A DNA stretch of 64,000 nt from Symsagittifera roscoffensis (lineage: Eukaryota; Xenacoelomorpha; Acoela; Convolutidae). Within the stretch, counting starts at the first letter, position 1, and each line of letters starts with the position of its first letter. Made by a program: the position numbers and the translations under genes. Location of the stretch: contig NC_087065.1 in assembly GCF_963678635.1 (NCBI RefSeq), forward strand, positions 56,448,397-56,512,396, read 5' to 3'. Shown in pieces: positions 28,010 through 38,768 of this stretch. The notes below the pieces were generated by a model. That model saw only the letters and a program-made list of their open reading frames with translations, searched no databases and had not been told where the DNA came from.

Positions 28010-29310
28010 GAGTTTGAATTCAGTGTTTATTTCACCAAATTTGAAATTAGCAACCCAATATTGGGATGCTGTCAGGACTTCCCCTGGTGTTGCGGTTTTG
28101 GCTTCCATATATGAATAACCAAATCCTTTAAGTTTACGAGATACGGCAGTTTTCGAGATTTTTCAGAAATCTCTAGAAACCTTACATTTTGAAATCTTTA
28201 CAAAATTTGAAATTCTCATCACTGTATTTGGGTGTTGCCAGGGTACTCTGAGGGTTTGCGAATCCTGCCTCCAAATGTCAGTTCTCAAATCCTTGTAGTT
28301 TTCGAGATATGACGGTTTTTAGAATTTGTTGAAAATTTTCCAAAAACTTAGATTTAAAATTTTTTAAAAAGTTTGAAGATCTCAATCCTGCAGTGTGAAA
28401 CTGTGAGGGTAATCTGAGGGATTGCAAAACTTGCATCCAAATGACTGCTCAAATCTTTGTAGTTTTCGAGATATGACGTGTTTGCTGTTTTTTTTTTGTT
28501 TTTTCAGAAAACTTAGATTTTAAAAACTTTAAAAATTTAATATAAATATGAATAATTTTTTAAAAGTATTGAAATTCTCAACCTTGTAGTTGGGTACTGT
28601 TAGAGTATTCTCAGGAGTTTCATGTTGCAGATTTTGCATCCACTGGGACTGCTCAAATGTTTTTAGTTTCCGAGATGTGACGTTTGTAATGTCTTTTTTT
28701 TTTAAATGTTCAAAGAATTTAGATATAAAAGTTTTCAGTTCCTATCTCTGTATTGAGGTTTTGTCAGGGCGCTACTAGGGGTTACGAGTTTTTCCTGGAA
28801 CTGCGAGTGCTTAAATTCTGGTAGCTTTCAAGATATAACGTTTTTTGTGTTTTTCTTGTCAAAAAAGTGTTCAGAAAACTTAGTTAATTTTTTCCTTCAA
28901 AAATTGGAATTCCTAATCTGATGTCAGAGGCTGTCAGAGTACTCTCAGGGGTTGCAATTTTGCCTCCAAATATGAGTGCTCAAGTTTTTGTAGTTCTGGA
29001 GATATGTCACTTTAAAAAAAATAGAGAATTTCAATTTGAAGTTCCCAACCCTGTAGTTGGGTGCTGTGAGTACTCTCAGAAGTTGCAAATCTTGGGTGCA
29101 AATGCGACTGCTCCTTTGCTTTTAGTTTCCGAGAAATGGCGTTGTTCTGTCATTTTAAAAACTTTCAACGAACTTAGATATAAAAAAAATCACAAAATTG
29201 TATGGTTTTTCAAATTTTGAATTAAAAAAACTTGAATAACTTTACAAAATTTGAAATTACCAACCCTGTAATTGGGTGCTGTCAGAGTACATTCAAAGGA
29301 TGCAAATTGT
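28010..29310 (+). repeat. degenerate ~170-bp tandem repeat, about 8 units
   Basis: Each unit carries a run like AAATTTGAAATTCTCAACCCTGTA, GGGTGCTGTCAGGGTACTC, TTGCAAATCCTGCCTCCAAATG and TCAAATCTTGTAGTTTTCGAGATATGACG, followed by an A/T-rich part with AGAAAACTTAGAT. Units are heavily diverged. The last two lie inside the left inverted arm. Confidence 0.8.
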
Positions 29311-29620
29311 ATTTTCTATATCTGCGCTTTTGTGATCTATCATAATTTCAATTCGAAGCACCGAAGGTGCGTTACACGCTGGTATTATTGCAAGCTACCA
29401 TATAGGAAAGGAAAACAAGACCGTCTATCTGCTAGATAGATTTCTGGATACATATTTGGACACTAACAAGCTTTTGACCTAAGAAGATCGTTATATTTCA
29501 AGAAGAACTGCCCTCAACACGCGCAAGGAGTACGAGTACCGATAGTGGCACCCTGCAGTCAAGTTATGAGGTTTTTAAGTCTGTTCGTTTTAGTCACATG
29601 ATTAACTCCGTTCTTATTTG
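28971..29620 (+). repeat. left arm of long inverted repeat
   Basis: Reverse complement of 29887-30521 over about 640 bp with some substitutions. The outer end is TATGAGTGCTCAAG and the inner end CTCCGTTCTTATTTG. The two arms could fold into a long hairpin, and transcripts crossing it would form double-stranded RNA. Confidence 0.88.
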
Positions 29621-29886
29621 GCGCTATTTTAATACTCTTTTTTATTGTGATTTTTTTATATTTTTTTTGTAATTTTTGACATCCATTCCGGTTTTACAGG
29701 TGATTTGTTTTTTTAGATAAGCTGATGATGCCTTTTTTGTCGAAAACGTTTCTGGAATTTGTTTTACATTGATCTGCCGAATTTCATCACTATATCTGCT
29801 AGCTTGCAATGTTATGTTTATGTGGTATTGCAAGTGATGCGAAGCTCCGGTGATGCTACAAAAGGAGTTTTTAACGGATAGTAGGA

Positions 29887-30521
29887 CAAATAAGAACGGA
29901 GTTAATCATATGACTAAAACGAACAGACTTGAAAACCTCACAACTTGACTGCAGGGTACCACTATCGGTACTCGTACTCCTCGCGAGTGTTGAGGGCATT
30001 TCTTCTTGAAATATAAAGATATTAGGTCAAAAGCTTGTTAGTGTCCAAAAATGTATCCAGAAATCTATCTAGCAGATAGACGGTCTTTTTTTCCTTTCCT
30101 ATATGGTAGCTTGCAACAATACAAGCGTGTAACGCACCTTCGGTGCTTCGAATTTATGATAAATCACAAAACCGCAGATATAAGAAATAAAATTTGCATC
30201 CTTTGAAAGTACTCTGACAGCACCCAATTACAGGGTTGGTAATTTCAAATTTTGTAAAGTTATTCAAGTTTTTTTAATTCAAAATTTGAAAAACCATACA
30301 ATTTTGTGATTTTTTTAATCCAAGTTCGTTGAAAATTTTTAAAATGACAAACACGCCATATCTCGGAAACTAAAAGAAAAGGAGCAGTCGCATTTGCACC
30401 CAAGATTTGCAACTTGTGAGAGTACTCACAGCACCCAACTACAGGGTTGGGAACTTCAAATTGAAACTCCCAAAAAAAAAGTGACATATCTCCAGAACTA
30501 CAAAAACTTGAGCACTCATAC
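29887..30521 (-). repeat. right arm of long inverted repeat
   Basis: Mirror of 28971-29620. It begins CAAATAAGAACGGAG and ends CTTGAGCACTCATA. The tandem copy after it (30521-30690) repeats CTCGTACTCCTCGCG through GGTAGCTTGCAATAAT. Confidence 0.88.
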
Positions 30522-30822
30522 TCGTACTCCTCGCGCGTGTTGAGGGTAGTTCTTTTTGAAATATAAAGATCTTCTAAGGTCAAAAGCTTGTTAGTGTCCA
30601 AATATGTATCCAGAAATCTATCTAGCAGATAGACGGTCTTTTTTTCCTTTCCTATATGGTAGCTTGCAATAATATTTTTGTGGTACGGGAAGTGATGCGA
30701 AGCTCCGGAACTGCTACGAAGAGTTTTTAAACCATAAGAGGGTTATAATTAACTATCTTAGAAGTTGCACAAGAAAAAAATATGAAAAAAACGTAAATAT
30801 CTGTTTTTTTTGTTGACACGCT

Positions 30823-31543
30823 CGTGATTCTGATTCGAATGACTGTTCAGCGGATATTAATGGTTGAAGGTACCAAGGTTATCCCGATTAATTAAAGAAT
30901 CTTCATGACATTTGCTTTTACAAATTCGAAGAATGTACGATATTCAGTTTGTGTACCAAATTGTAGCGTTGAGAAATGTTGTAGCAAGACTGGGATTTTT
31001 TGATTTGATTACTATTGTTGAAATGTTGCACGACTGGGTTTTGGGAAATTGTTTTGTAATATGTAGACCGTCGTGTAGATTCTTCTCTGATGCAAAAGTC
31101 CTGCTTTATGTGCATGTCCTTTGCGATACGTCGGAACGTCCTGCTTGATGGGCGGATATGTCGTGGTTGATGCGACGGTGGAAGGGTTGGGTGCTTCAAG
31201 AAGTCCTACTTGATAAAGAAGTTTTTTTTTTGGGGGGGGGGGTATAAAGAAGTTTTGTGGGGTGGGGGGGAAGCTGACTTGTTGTTAATCTCAATATTGA
31301 TCGCGAAAGCTTAGACCTTCGACCTTAAACTGCCCTACGTGTCTTAAAGTCAAATTTAGCTTTGAACAAGTTGTAACAATCAAAACAATTTAGCTGTGAA
31401 GTTACCGTTCTTTTATCGTTCTTTTTCATTACATCTCATCATTGAAATTTCATGCCATGAAACTACTAAGCTTAAAATGACTGCTTTTCTTTGCACAATT
31501 TGTGTGAAAATGCTCTTTGAAACAATTATTTGTTTTATTTCAG
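30823..31543. other. spacer before the gene cluster
   Basis: No supported gene. Short G-runs occur at about 31230-31270. A splice acceptor (TGTTTTATTTCAG) ends at 31543, seven bases before the start codon of the next gene. Any upstream exon or promoter was not identified. Confidence 0.45.
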
Positions 31544-31549
31544 ACAGTT

Positions 31550-31747
31550 ATGGTTCTGGGTTTTCTGAGAGCAATTCTGTATCGAACCATAAATGAGCCA
31601 CAAAACATAGATAGGCTGTCTCGTACACCTGTCATTAGATACATCGCAAGAATGGGTGTTTATGTTGCACTAAAAGCGAAGACTTACGGTTTCAAATTTT
31701 TGGACAAAATCGAGAAGTCCCAGTTGCCACCTCCGAAAAAGAAATAA
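31550..31747 (+). CDS. NCBP2AS2: small protein resembling NCBP2AS2 (KARS-like micro-protein family)
   Basis: 65 residues from ATG 31550, six bases after a splice acceptor at 31543. The N terminus MVLGFLRAIL, then DRLSRTPVIR and a short helix, resembles the NCBP2AS2 family as I recall it (MVLxxLxxxL, then RLSESxPIRRAA). The C terminus is short and basic (PPPKKK). The family is small and poorly characterised, so no function is given. AATAAA lies about 57 bp after the stop. LIAS starts 333 bp downstream on the same strand. The assignment rests on memory of the family pattern and is moderate. An unrelated small mitochondrial or membrane protein is the alternative. Confidence 0.5.
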   Translation: MVLGFLRAILYRTINEPQNIDRLSRTPVIRYIARMGVYVALKAKTYGFKFLDKIEKSQLPPPKKK

Positions 31748-32080
31748 GAAAAACTATCAATTTTTTAATAGCGAAACTTAGAATTAGATGAGAATTAATT
31801 TTAAATAAATGAGTTATTGAATTTTAAGCAATCTCATGTTTTAAGGTTTCAATGAGTTTAAAGCAATCTTGAGTGAAGTTTTCAGAAATAAACCAGAATC
31901 TTTGATTTCTCAGAGATAGTGTGGTAAAAGTTTTTTGTCCATACTTTTATTGTAAGTATTTGTACATATTTGTCTAGAAATAATAAGTAATTGCTGTGGA
32001 ATCTATTATGAGTAGTTTAGATCTCGTTTTCAGGGCAAATTTTCTTTCAGACACCTATGAGATAAAAAGTGATTTGTGCC

Positions 32081-35000
32081 ATGATTTCAAGCCGAATTAT
32101 TTTGCGGTCTGCTTCTACCAATAGGTTCACCACAGGACCAGGTCTAGAAGATTTCATAAAAGGGTCGTCAACGGACAGCGAGTGGAAGTCACCATTGTCA
32201 AGATCCACCTCTGCAGAAAGACTTCGAATTCCGTACTGGCTTAAAACGCAGATCCCTAATGGAAACAATTATAAAAAGATTAAGGAGTCATTGAAAAATT
32301 TGAACCTCGCAACTGTATGCCAAGAAGCAAAGTGTCCGAATATTGGCGAATGTTGGGGTGGAGGCGATAGTCATGTATCAACTGCGACTATTATGATTCT
32401 CGGAGACACATGCACGAGAGGGTGTCGGTTTTGTTCGGTGAAAACCGCAAAAGCGCCGCCGCCTCCAGATCCCCATGAGCCCGAAAACACAGCCTATGCG
32501 ATTTCCAAATGGGGCGTCGACTACATAGTTTTGACATCAGTTGACAGAGATGACTTGGAAGACCAGGGTTCTGACCATATAGGGACAACGATTGAAAAGA
32601 TCAAAGAGTTTTCGCCTAGAATGTTGGTCGAATGTCTAAGTCCGGATTTCAGAGGCGACTGGAAGTGCGTGGAAAGGGTTGTAAATAGTGGTTTGGATGT
32701 GTTCGCTCATAATATTGAGACTGTAAAGTCTCTACAGAAACGAGTGAGAGATCCAAGGTTTGTACAAAACAGATTTTTTGCTAGCTTTAGTTAATGCTAA
32801 ATAATTGTTTTTTTTTCTCTCAACGAATCTGAATAAGTGTTTGAATGAAAGTTTGACTATTTTTTTAAACGAATTGCACCATTTCAGAACAACCTCGATT
32901 TCAGAATTTTTCTAACTCAATTTATCTCGCAATTTTTTGAAATGCATAATTTATACATAATGTGGCTTTGTGCTTTGCGATTTGTTATATGCAATGATAA
33001 GTATGTGTTGGTCTGTGACCAATTAAGCTTCTGAAGCAGAGCAGCTGCTCTTTAAGCTGTTAACTTCCGGGTGTTGTTCATATTGCCGAAAGGTGTTGTT
33101 GGAAAATTGCTTGTATTGGTGTGAGTCTGTGTGCGTATGTGTCTGTTGATTGTTGTAGAGTGTCTCGGATTAGTTCTTGTATCTTGGGGTTTGTCTGTGC
33201 AGCTCTTTTGAGGTAATTTGAGTTTAGTCTTGTTAGTTCTTCTTGAATCGTCTTCATCCTGGTGATTTTATGTACTTCGTCTGTTGGTGTTGTTACTGGT
33301 AGATGTAGGCTATTTTTAGTGCTCTGTTCTGTAAGCTTTGTAAGTGCCTTGTAGATGCGTTTGCCCACGAAGGTGATGCGTATGTGAATACTGGTAGAAT
33401 TGTTGATTGGTACAAAAACTTTAAGACTTTGGATTTGATGCCTTTGGCTCGTAGTACTAGTAGAAAATTGATTTTCCTTGTCGATTTGTCTTCAATTTTT
33501 TGTAGATAGTCTTTCCATGTCAGGTTGTCATTTAATGTAATTCCCAGAAATTTAGTGGTTGTTGATGGTTCGATCTCTTCGTTCTGTAGCATTAATTTGC
33601 AGTCATTCTTCTTGTGTCTTGTAAAAAGTATAAAGTTCGTCTTCTCCGGGTTCACGTCTATCTTCCATTTCTGGCACCATGCTTCAAGTTTGTTTAGGCC
33701 ACCTTGTAGTCTGTGTGTTGCATTCTTGCTTGTATTTGAACTTGTGTAAATTGCTATGTCGTCGGCATATTGTGATATTGTTGTTAGACATGCATCTGGT
33801 TTGCTTACATAGATGTTGAAAAGAATTGGACTGATTACACTTCCTTGTGGTACTCCTGCACTGGGTGTGAAACTGTCGGCTTTGGCTTGGTGGTATACTA
33901 CTGTTAACTCTCGGTCTGTCAGAAAACTCTTGGTCCATTTTACAATCCACTTCGGACAGTTGATTTCTAGTAGTCTGTAGTATAAGCCTTCGTGCCAGAC
34001 AGAGTCAAAAGCTCGTTGCACGTCCAGAAATGCTGCTGCAACGGGTTGCTTTCAGTGATTCTCATTATAGATTGTCTCTGTTAGACAGAGTAAATTGTCG
34101 GTGGTGCATCGTTCGCTTCGGTATGCACTTTGAAAGTGTCCGAAGATGTCGTGATCTTCGCAGTGTACTAGCAGCCGCTCTTTGACAAAACACTCGCAGA
34201 TCTTCCCGATACAGCTTGTAAGTGAGAGTGGTCTATAGTTCATGGGATCTTTGTGGTCTTTCTCGGGTTTTGGTAACATTGATACTGTCGCTTGTTTCCA
34301 GCCTAGAGGAACGTAGCCACTTCTCAGCGATTGTACTATGATTTGTCTTAGTACTTCTAGTACGTTGTTGGGCAGGTTTTTCATCGCTTTGTAGCTAACT
34401 TTGTCTTGTCCTGGGGCAGTGTTCTTTCTGTGCTTGATCACGTCTTTGAGTTGCTTTAAGCTAATCTCTGTTTGTGCAAAACCTGTCTGTTCCAGTTGAA
34501 AATCTTGGATTTTCGCCTGGGACACCTTGTCATGTACTTCCTGTTCATGCGTTAGAGCTGCCTGAGAGTTTGTTATATTTGTCGTCATGTTTGCTTTGAG
34601 CATCTTAGCGAAGTGGTTCGCAGCGTCTTGATTTTTCATTTTCAGCTTACTGGTTCGTTCAAGTCTTGTGCCTGTGAGCTTTTTTACTGCTTTCCAGAAA
34701 TTCTGTTGTGTTGGTCCTTTGTTCATTTCACTGAGTAGTTTGAGTTGGTCTTCTCCTTCTACTGTCTGTTTTAGCTGTCTGATGTCTTTCTTTGTTTTGT
34801 TTAGCTTTGTACACAGGTCTTTGTAGTCACTGGTGTCTTGTTGGTCATATCGTCTCATCTTTTGTTTTTGTCGTTCAAGTTTGTATTTGTTTCTGACTAG
34901 TTCGACTAGTTGTGGGTTCGTGAATTGGTGCTTGTGTTCTTTTAGGCTGCCTTGGTAGCACTTGTCAATGTGTTTGGCTATCTGGTCAGCTTCTCGAGCT

Positions 35001-38000
35001 AGACCTTCGTCAGTTTTGATTGAGTCAGGGTTGAACTTGTAGTTCGTTACTGTGCCTCTGAATTTTCGCCAGTTTGGTTTTGTGCATGTTCTCTTTGGAA
35101 CAGTTAGTTCGTACTCTGCAATTGTCATGTAGTGATCGCTTGGTGTTGTGTCTGACACTTCAAAGTTCGTGCATAGGCAAGCCATTTTTGGTGATGCAAA
35201 GTGTAAGTCTAGGTCTGAGTTACTTTGGTGTGTTGGTTCGGAACCGTTCAAGATGAAGTAGTTGTGCATGAGAGCGTCTACAACTCTTCCGTTGCTGTTG
35301 GTTGCTCTTGCTTTTGGGTCGACAGATTTGATCTGTGCGTTGAAGTCTCCAACGATGATGTGTTTTGGATCTTTTCCATTGAAAGTCACGTTCTCTATCT
35401 CTGCGTTTGGGCTAAGGTAAACACTTGTTACAGTGATACCCATTGTGTTGATCTTGATCGTCTCGCATACTTTTCTGCATTCTCTGTGGTTTTGGTTTAT
35501 GTGTTGTGCTTGTTCCGGTACTTGGTACTGTATGTTGTCTCTGATGTAAATTGCCGAGCCTGTGACACTGTCACAGATTGCTGCTGCAAGGTTAAAGTTT
35601 TGTAGTTTTGGTGGATATTTGGTTTTTGTTTCGTTGAAGCAGAGTATAGTGATGTTGTGTTTCGCTAGAAGATCTTGGATCTCCAGTTTGTGCTTGTTTA
35701 TACTTCTGCAGTTGAGTTGTGCTATCTTGAGTCTATTCATTTTGGTTTATTGTTGTTGTTTTGATTTCGGGAGTTACTATGTCTGCTGCTGCTTGCTTCT
35801 CTGTGTGTTTTTGTATTTTGTTTTGCTTTGATATTTGATGTTAACAGTTCAGTGAAATCTATTTTCTCGAATTGTGTTTTAACTGCATTGCTGACTGTTT
35901 CGTTAATTTTCTCACATGATTTAGCGACGGCTTTGGTGATTGCATCGGTTATCTTTTCGTCCATGGCTTTCTGCACTGCTTTTTCGACTTGATCGGCTAT
36001 TGTAGTTTCAACAGTTTCTTTAATGAACTGCTGTTTGTCCTCTTTGCTCATGGTTGGTTGTGTTTCGGTTGTGGTTGGTTGTGGTTTGACTACGGTTGTG
36101 GTTGGTTGTGGTTTGACTACTTGAGCGTAGCTTTGCACTTTTGGTTGTGCTTTTTGGGCTTCGACTTGAGCTGTCTTGTAAACCGGGCAGCCTTTGTACT
36201 GCGCCGGGTGTTCGCCTATGCAGTTGATGCATTTAACTTGCTGCTTTGGAATTTTACAGTCTCTGACTGCGTGGTTGTCGCCACATCTGAGGCATCGTTG
36301 CTGGTTGGTACAGTTAATGGCCATGTGGCCGAAATTTTGGCATTTGTAACACTGTTACTCGTGGTTCTGTTTTGGATGCTTCGCATCGTTTCAGTTCGTT
36401 GCAGATGTAGACCCCATTGTCGATTGCCTTTCTGCAGGCGAGGTCATCATCTGTGAAAACTCTGATGAGTTGTGTTGGCTTGTCTAGGCTTCTGCTTTGG
36501 ATTCGGAAGAGCTTTGCTACCTTGATGTTGTTGATCTCCTCAAGTTCAGATTGGATGTCAGCTTCGCTGAGTTGTTCACTGACTCTTGAGATAACAAAGC
36601 TGGAAGTTTGTTTCTTCTTGGGTTGGTTTGTCTTGTGTTGTCTGCCTCCGATTTTTACTTCTGTGTCGGGAAACAGGACGTCGAGGTTGGCTTGGGTGAT
36701 AATTTGGGCAATTTGAGGCGATTCAGGCTTGATTGAATAGCCTAGGCCAGTCTTGAGGTCCCTGGTTTGACCAGGATATTGTACTTTAGTCAGGTTACGT
36801 ATTGATTTGGTGAAAGTCATTCGGCTTAGAATTTTGTCTTTTGCAAAGCTTATGTAGATAATGTTCGTGATATTTAGTCTTTTGTTGCTTTGAGCTTGTG
36901 ATTCTTCCGCTTTGCGCTTTCGATTAGTTGCTTGACTTTGCTCCATTGCTTTGCGATTTTTTATATGCAAAAGTAGTGCGGATGCCTTCGGTTTGTTATA
37001 TTCCAAATTATTACTTGCAAAATTGTGTCAATTTCTATTTGGTGCCACTATTGCTGAACAGCATTGGCATTGTATTATCATATGTAGCTGCTTCATTCGT
37101 GACTAGTGTTTTTTGGTGATTAAGCTTGCCTGGCTGAGTGGCTAGAGGCGTGAGACTCAAAATCTCTTGATTGCAGTAGGTCGCAGATCGAATCCTTGAC
37201 ATAGCCGAATTTTTTCTAATTTGAGGCTTATTTATATTTTTATTGCACTTTCTAGAGCTGCTTTTTGTCGTGTCCTCGCCAGTGTTTGCGAAGCGAAGCT
37301 TTGCCTGTGTTTGAGTTCAGGAGCACACTCATAAATTATTTGCTGTCTATATTTCATTTTCCCTTGTTGCGTGTTTACGCTTGCGATTATCAAGCATTAT
37401 CAAACTGGAATAAAGACTTTTTTCTGGTTAACAACTAGTTTAACAAAATCAATTGAAGCACTTGCTGACTATGCTGCTGACTGACATGCTCAGTTTCTTG
37501 AAAATTCCAAATTAACACAACGGATTTGACATGTGCTGTAGATAATTTTCATTGTAGTTGCAAATGGAAGTGTTGTTCATTCTAATTTCAGGAGTGACTT
37601 GAAAGATTCAATTTTTTTTTTCATAAAATCTTTTTTTTTGGCTCAATTGGTTTCAGCTCAAAGGTTGTTGGCTTAATTGTCACATCACTTATTTATCCTG
37701 TGCTGTAAACAACTTTCATTGTAACTGCAAGTGCAAGTGTTTTCCATTGTTGTTTAAGATGGGACTTAAAACTTTTTTTTATAAAATCATTTTTTTGTCT
37801 GGTCAAAGATTGTCGGCTTTGTTTCGTTTCGTAAATTTTGTTCCGTTGCTGCTGATTTAAAATTCAAGTGTTTTGCATTTTTGCCTGGAATGAACTCGTA
37901 TCGAGACAAATGAAAGCTTATATGAACTACTTTTTGAAATTTTTTTTTCGGTTTTCGGTTTTTTTTTTTTTAATGTTGAGTTGTATCGGAAGAGTTGTAT

Positions 38001-38533
38001 CGCCTCTGTGTTTAATTTCATTTTTCAAGGGTCCTGTTTGTTTGAAAAACAGTTCAACAAAAACATCGTTTTGCTACGGTTCAAAAAAGCTGCAGTGAAC
38101 GAAAGTTCTTCAAGTGAGTTTTTTGAATGTTTAATTGGCCTATTTTTTTAGAGCCAACTACGATCAATCTATGGGTGTTTTAAAAGAAGCAAAGAGGGTC
38201 TCAAATAATCCTAATTTGCTGACAAAAACATCGATCATGCTTGGCTTGGGCGAGGCAGACGAGGAAGTTTTTCAAACCATGCTAGACTTGAGGTCAAATG
38301 GTGTTGATTGCTTGACCTTGGGTCAATACATGCAGCCTACTAAGAGGCATTTGAGAGTCGAGGAGTTTGTGACTCCTGCTAAATTTGATTATTGGAAAGA
38401 AGTTGGAGACAGTCTGGGCTTTGTGTACACAGTCTCTGGACCTCTAGTCAGATCATCTTACAGAGCTGGAGAGTTCTACCTGAAAAATATTATAAAGAAT
38501 AAACGAACTGAAAAACAACAGTTCTCAACCTGA
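32081..38533 (+). CDS. LIAS: lipoyl synthase, mitochondrial (2 coding exons)
   Basis: Exons are 32081-32757 and 38152-38533. Donor AAG|GTTTGT and acceptor TTTTTTTAG|AGCC join an Arg codon across the intron and give 352 residues. It is a radical-SAM enzyme that inserts two sulfurs into protein-bound octanoate. The N-terminal auxiliary cluster motif [13 protein letters not shown] and the radical-SAM CTRGCRFC are present, followed by [33 protein letters not shown] and [14 protein letters not shown]. Residues 1-25, rich in Ser and Arg, suit a mitochondrial signal. GTG at 32069 was not used as start, because ATG 32081 follows a splice acceptor at 32050. The 5394-bp intron holds a LINE and a SINE. 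Confidence 0.97.
32971..32994 (+). repeat. target-site duplication, left copy
   Basis: Begins TGCTTTGCGATTTG and ends TTATATGCAA. The partner at 36947-36970 has T instead of G at the fourteenth position. It marks the exact ends of the LINE. Confidence 0.92.
33078..35740 (-). pseudogene. LINE ORF2, endonuclease-reverse transcriptase, two frameshifts
   Basis: Starts [15 protein letters not shown]. The endonuclease shows FNETKT, VGDFNAQ and SDHYMT. RT motifs are [39 protein letters not shown] and YADDIAIY. Frame breaks lie near 34045 (just before the FLDV block) and near 33300, so no full protein is made. The C-terminal segment ends at 33078. Motifs fit the jockey clade. Confidence 0.9.
35737..36946 (-). 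pseudogene. LINE ORF1, gag-like with zinc knuckles, one frameshift
   Basis: Starts [16 protein letters not shown] at 36946. The first part (basic, then a PRE_C2HC-like region) runs to about 36350, where the frame shifts. The next frame continues through [14 protein letters not shown] and [13 protein letters not shown], two CCHC-type knuckles, then a PQPTTT-repeat linker and a charged C terminus. The stop overlaps the ORF2 ATG as ATGA (35737-35740), which suggests coupled translation in the active ancestor. ORF1 of jockey elements binds RNA. Confidence 0.85.
36947..36970 (+). repeat. target-site duplication, right copy
   Basis: Partner of 32971-32994, lying against the LINE ORF1 start. Confidence 0.92.
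37127..37315 (+). mobile_element. SINE with tRNA-Leu-like head
   Basis: The head TGCCTGGCTGAGTGGC resembles an A box, the anticodon loop CTCAAAA would be CAA (Leu), and GTCGCAGATCGAATCC resembles a weakened B box. A conserved body follows (AATTTGAGGCTTATTTAT, TTGCACTTTCTAGAGCTGC) and the 3' end is a hairpin-like GCGAAGCGAAGCTTTGCCTGTG. It matches the copy at 39190. It lies in the LIAS intron. Confidence 0.75.
37316..38151 (+). other. distal part of LIAS intron
   Basis: No gene seen. Two similar stretches (about 37480-37640 and 37640-37800) share CACTTGC, ATGTGCTGTA, TTCATTGTA and TGCAAGTG and look like a diverged tandem pair. Confidence 0.4.
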
Positions 38534-38768
38534 TGTGAGTTAGAAATTTGGAGTAGAATTTTTAGATTGGTCCATTAAATATACAATTGTATTTTTGTAC
38601 AGCAATTTTACTCAGGGAAGTGTTGGAGATATTAATTGTTCTGCCACTTTTCAGACAAGAAAATGTCCAGGCTTAAAAACCGTAAAGTCAATTTTTTTCG
38701 CAACATCGAATGATTTGTTTTCAGGTGGTAATGTGAAGCTGTGTTCTGAATTTAGAGTATATTCAAGT
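38534..38768 (+). other. LIAS to ADAD-like spacer
   Basis: 235 bp between the LIAS stop and the next start codon. Several acceptor-like sites occur (TTTTGTACAG near 38602, CACTTTTCAG near 38655, TTTGTTTTCAG near 38725). No separate promoter is apparent. Confidence 0.45.

Larger units (their letters stand above)
27742..30822. mobile_element. 3-kb foldback element with terminal and internal inverted repeats
   Basis: Terminal inverted repeats of about 110-130 bp pair 27742-27873 with 30682-30822, sharing CAACTTCTAAGAT, GGTTAATTATAACCCTC and CTTCGCATCACTTCCCGTAC. Inside them lie long inverted arms (28971-29620 and 29887-30521) around a 266-bp loop, and degenerate ~170-bp direct repeats (28010-29310). 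A piece of the right arm (about 29970-30120) is repeated directly at 30521-30690. No transposase-like ORF was seen, so it would be non-autonomous. Confidence 0.8.
32995..36946 (-). mobile_element. jockey-like LINE inserted in the LIAS intron
   Basis: Bounded by a 24-bp target-site duplication (32971-32994 and 36947-36970) with one mismatch at its fourteenth base. The element is read on the minus strand, opposite to LIAS. ORF1 starts at the very first base, so the 5' UTR is absent or slightly truncated. ORF1 and ORF2 each carry frameshifts, so this copy is inactive. Confidence 0.93.

Noticed and set aside
32069-32080. GTG start for LIAS
   Set aside because: Animal nuclear genes start at ATG. 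ATG 32081 gives a plausible mitochondrial signal.
37127-37205. Functional tRNA-Leu gene
   Set aside because: The acceptor stem does not pair, the B box is degenerate and a SINE body follows. Treated as a SINE head.
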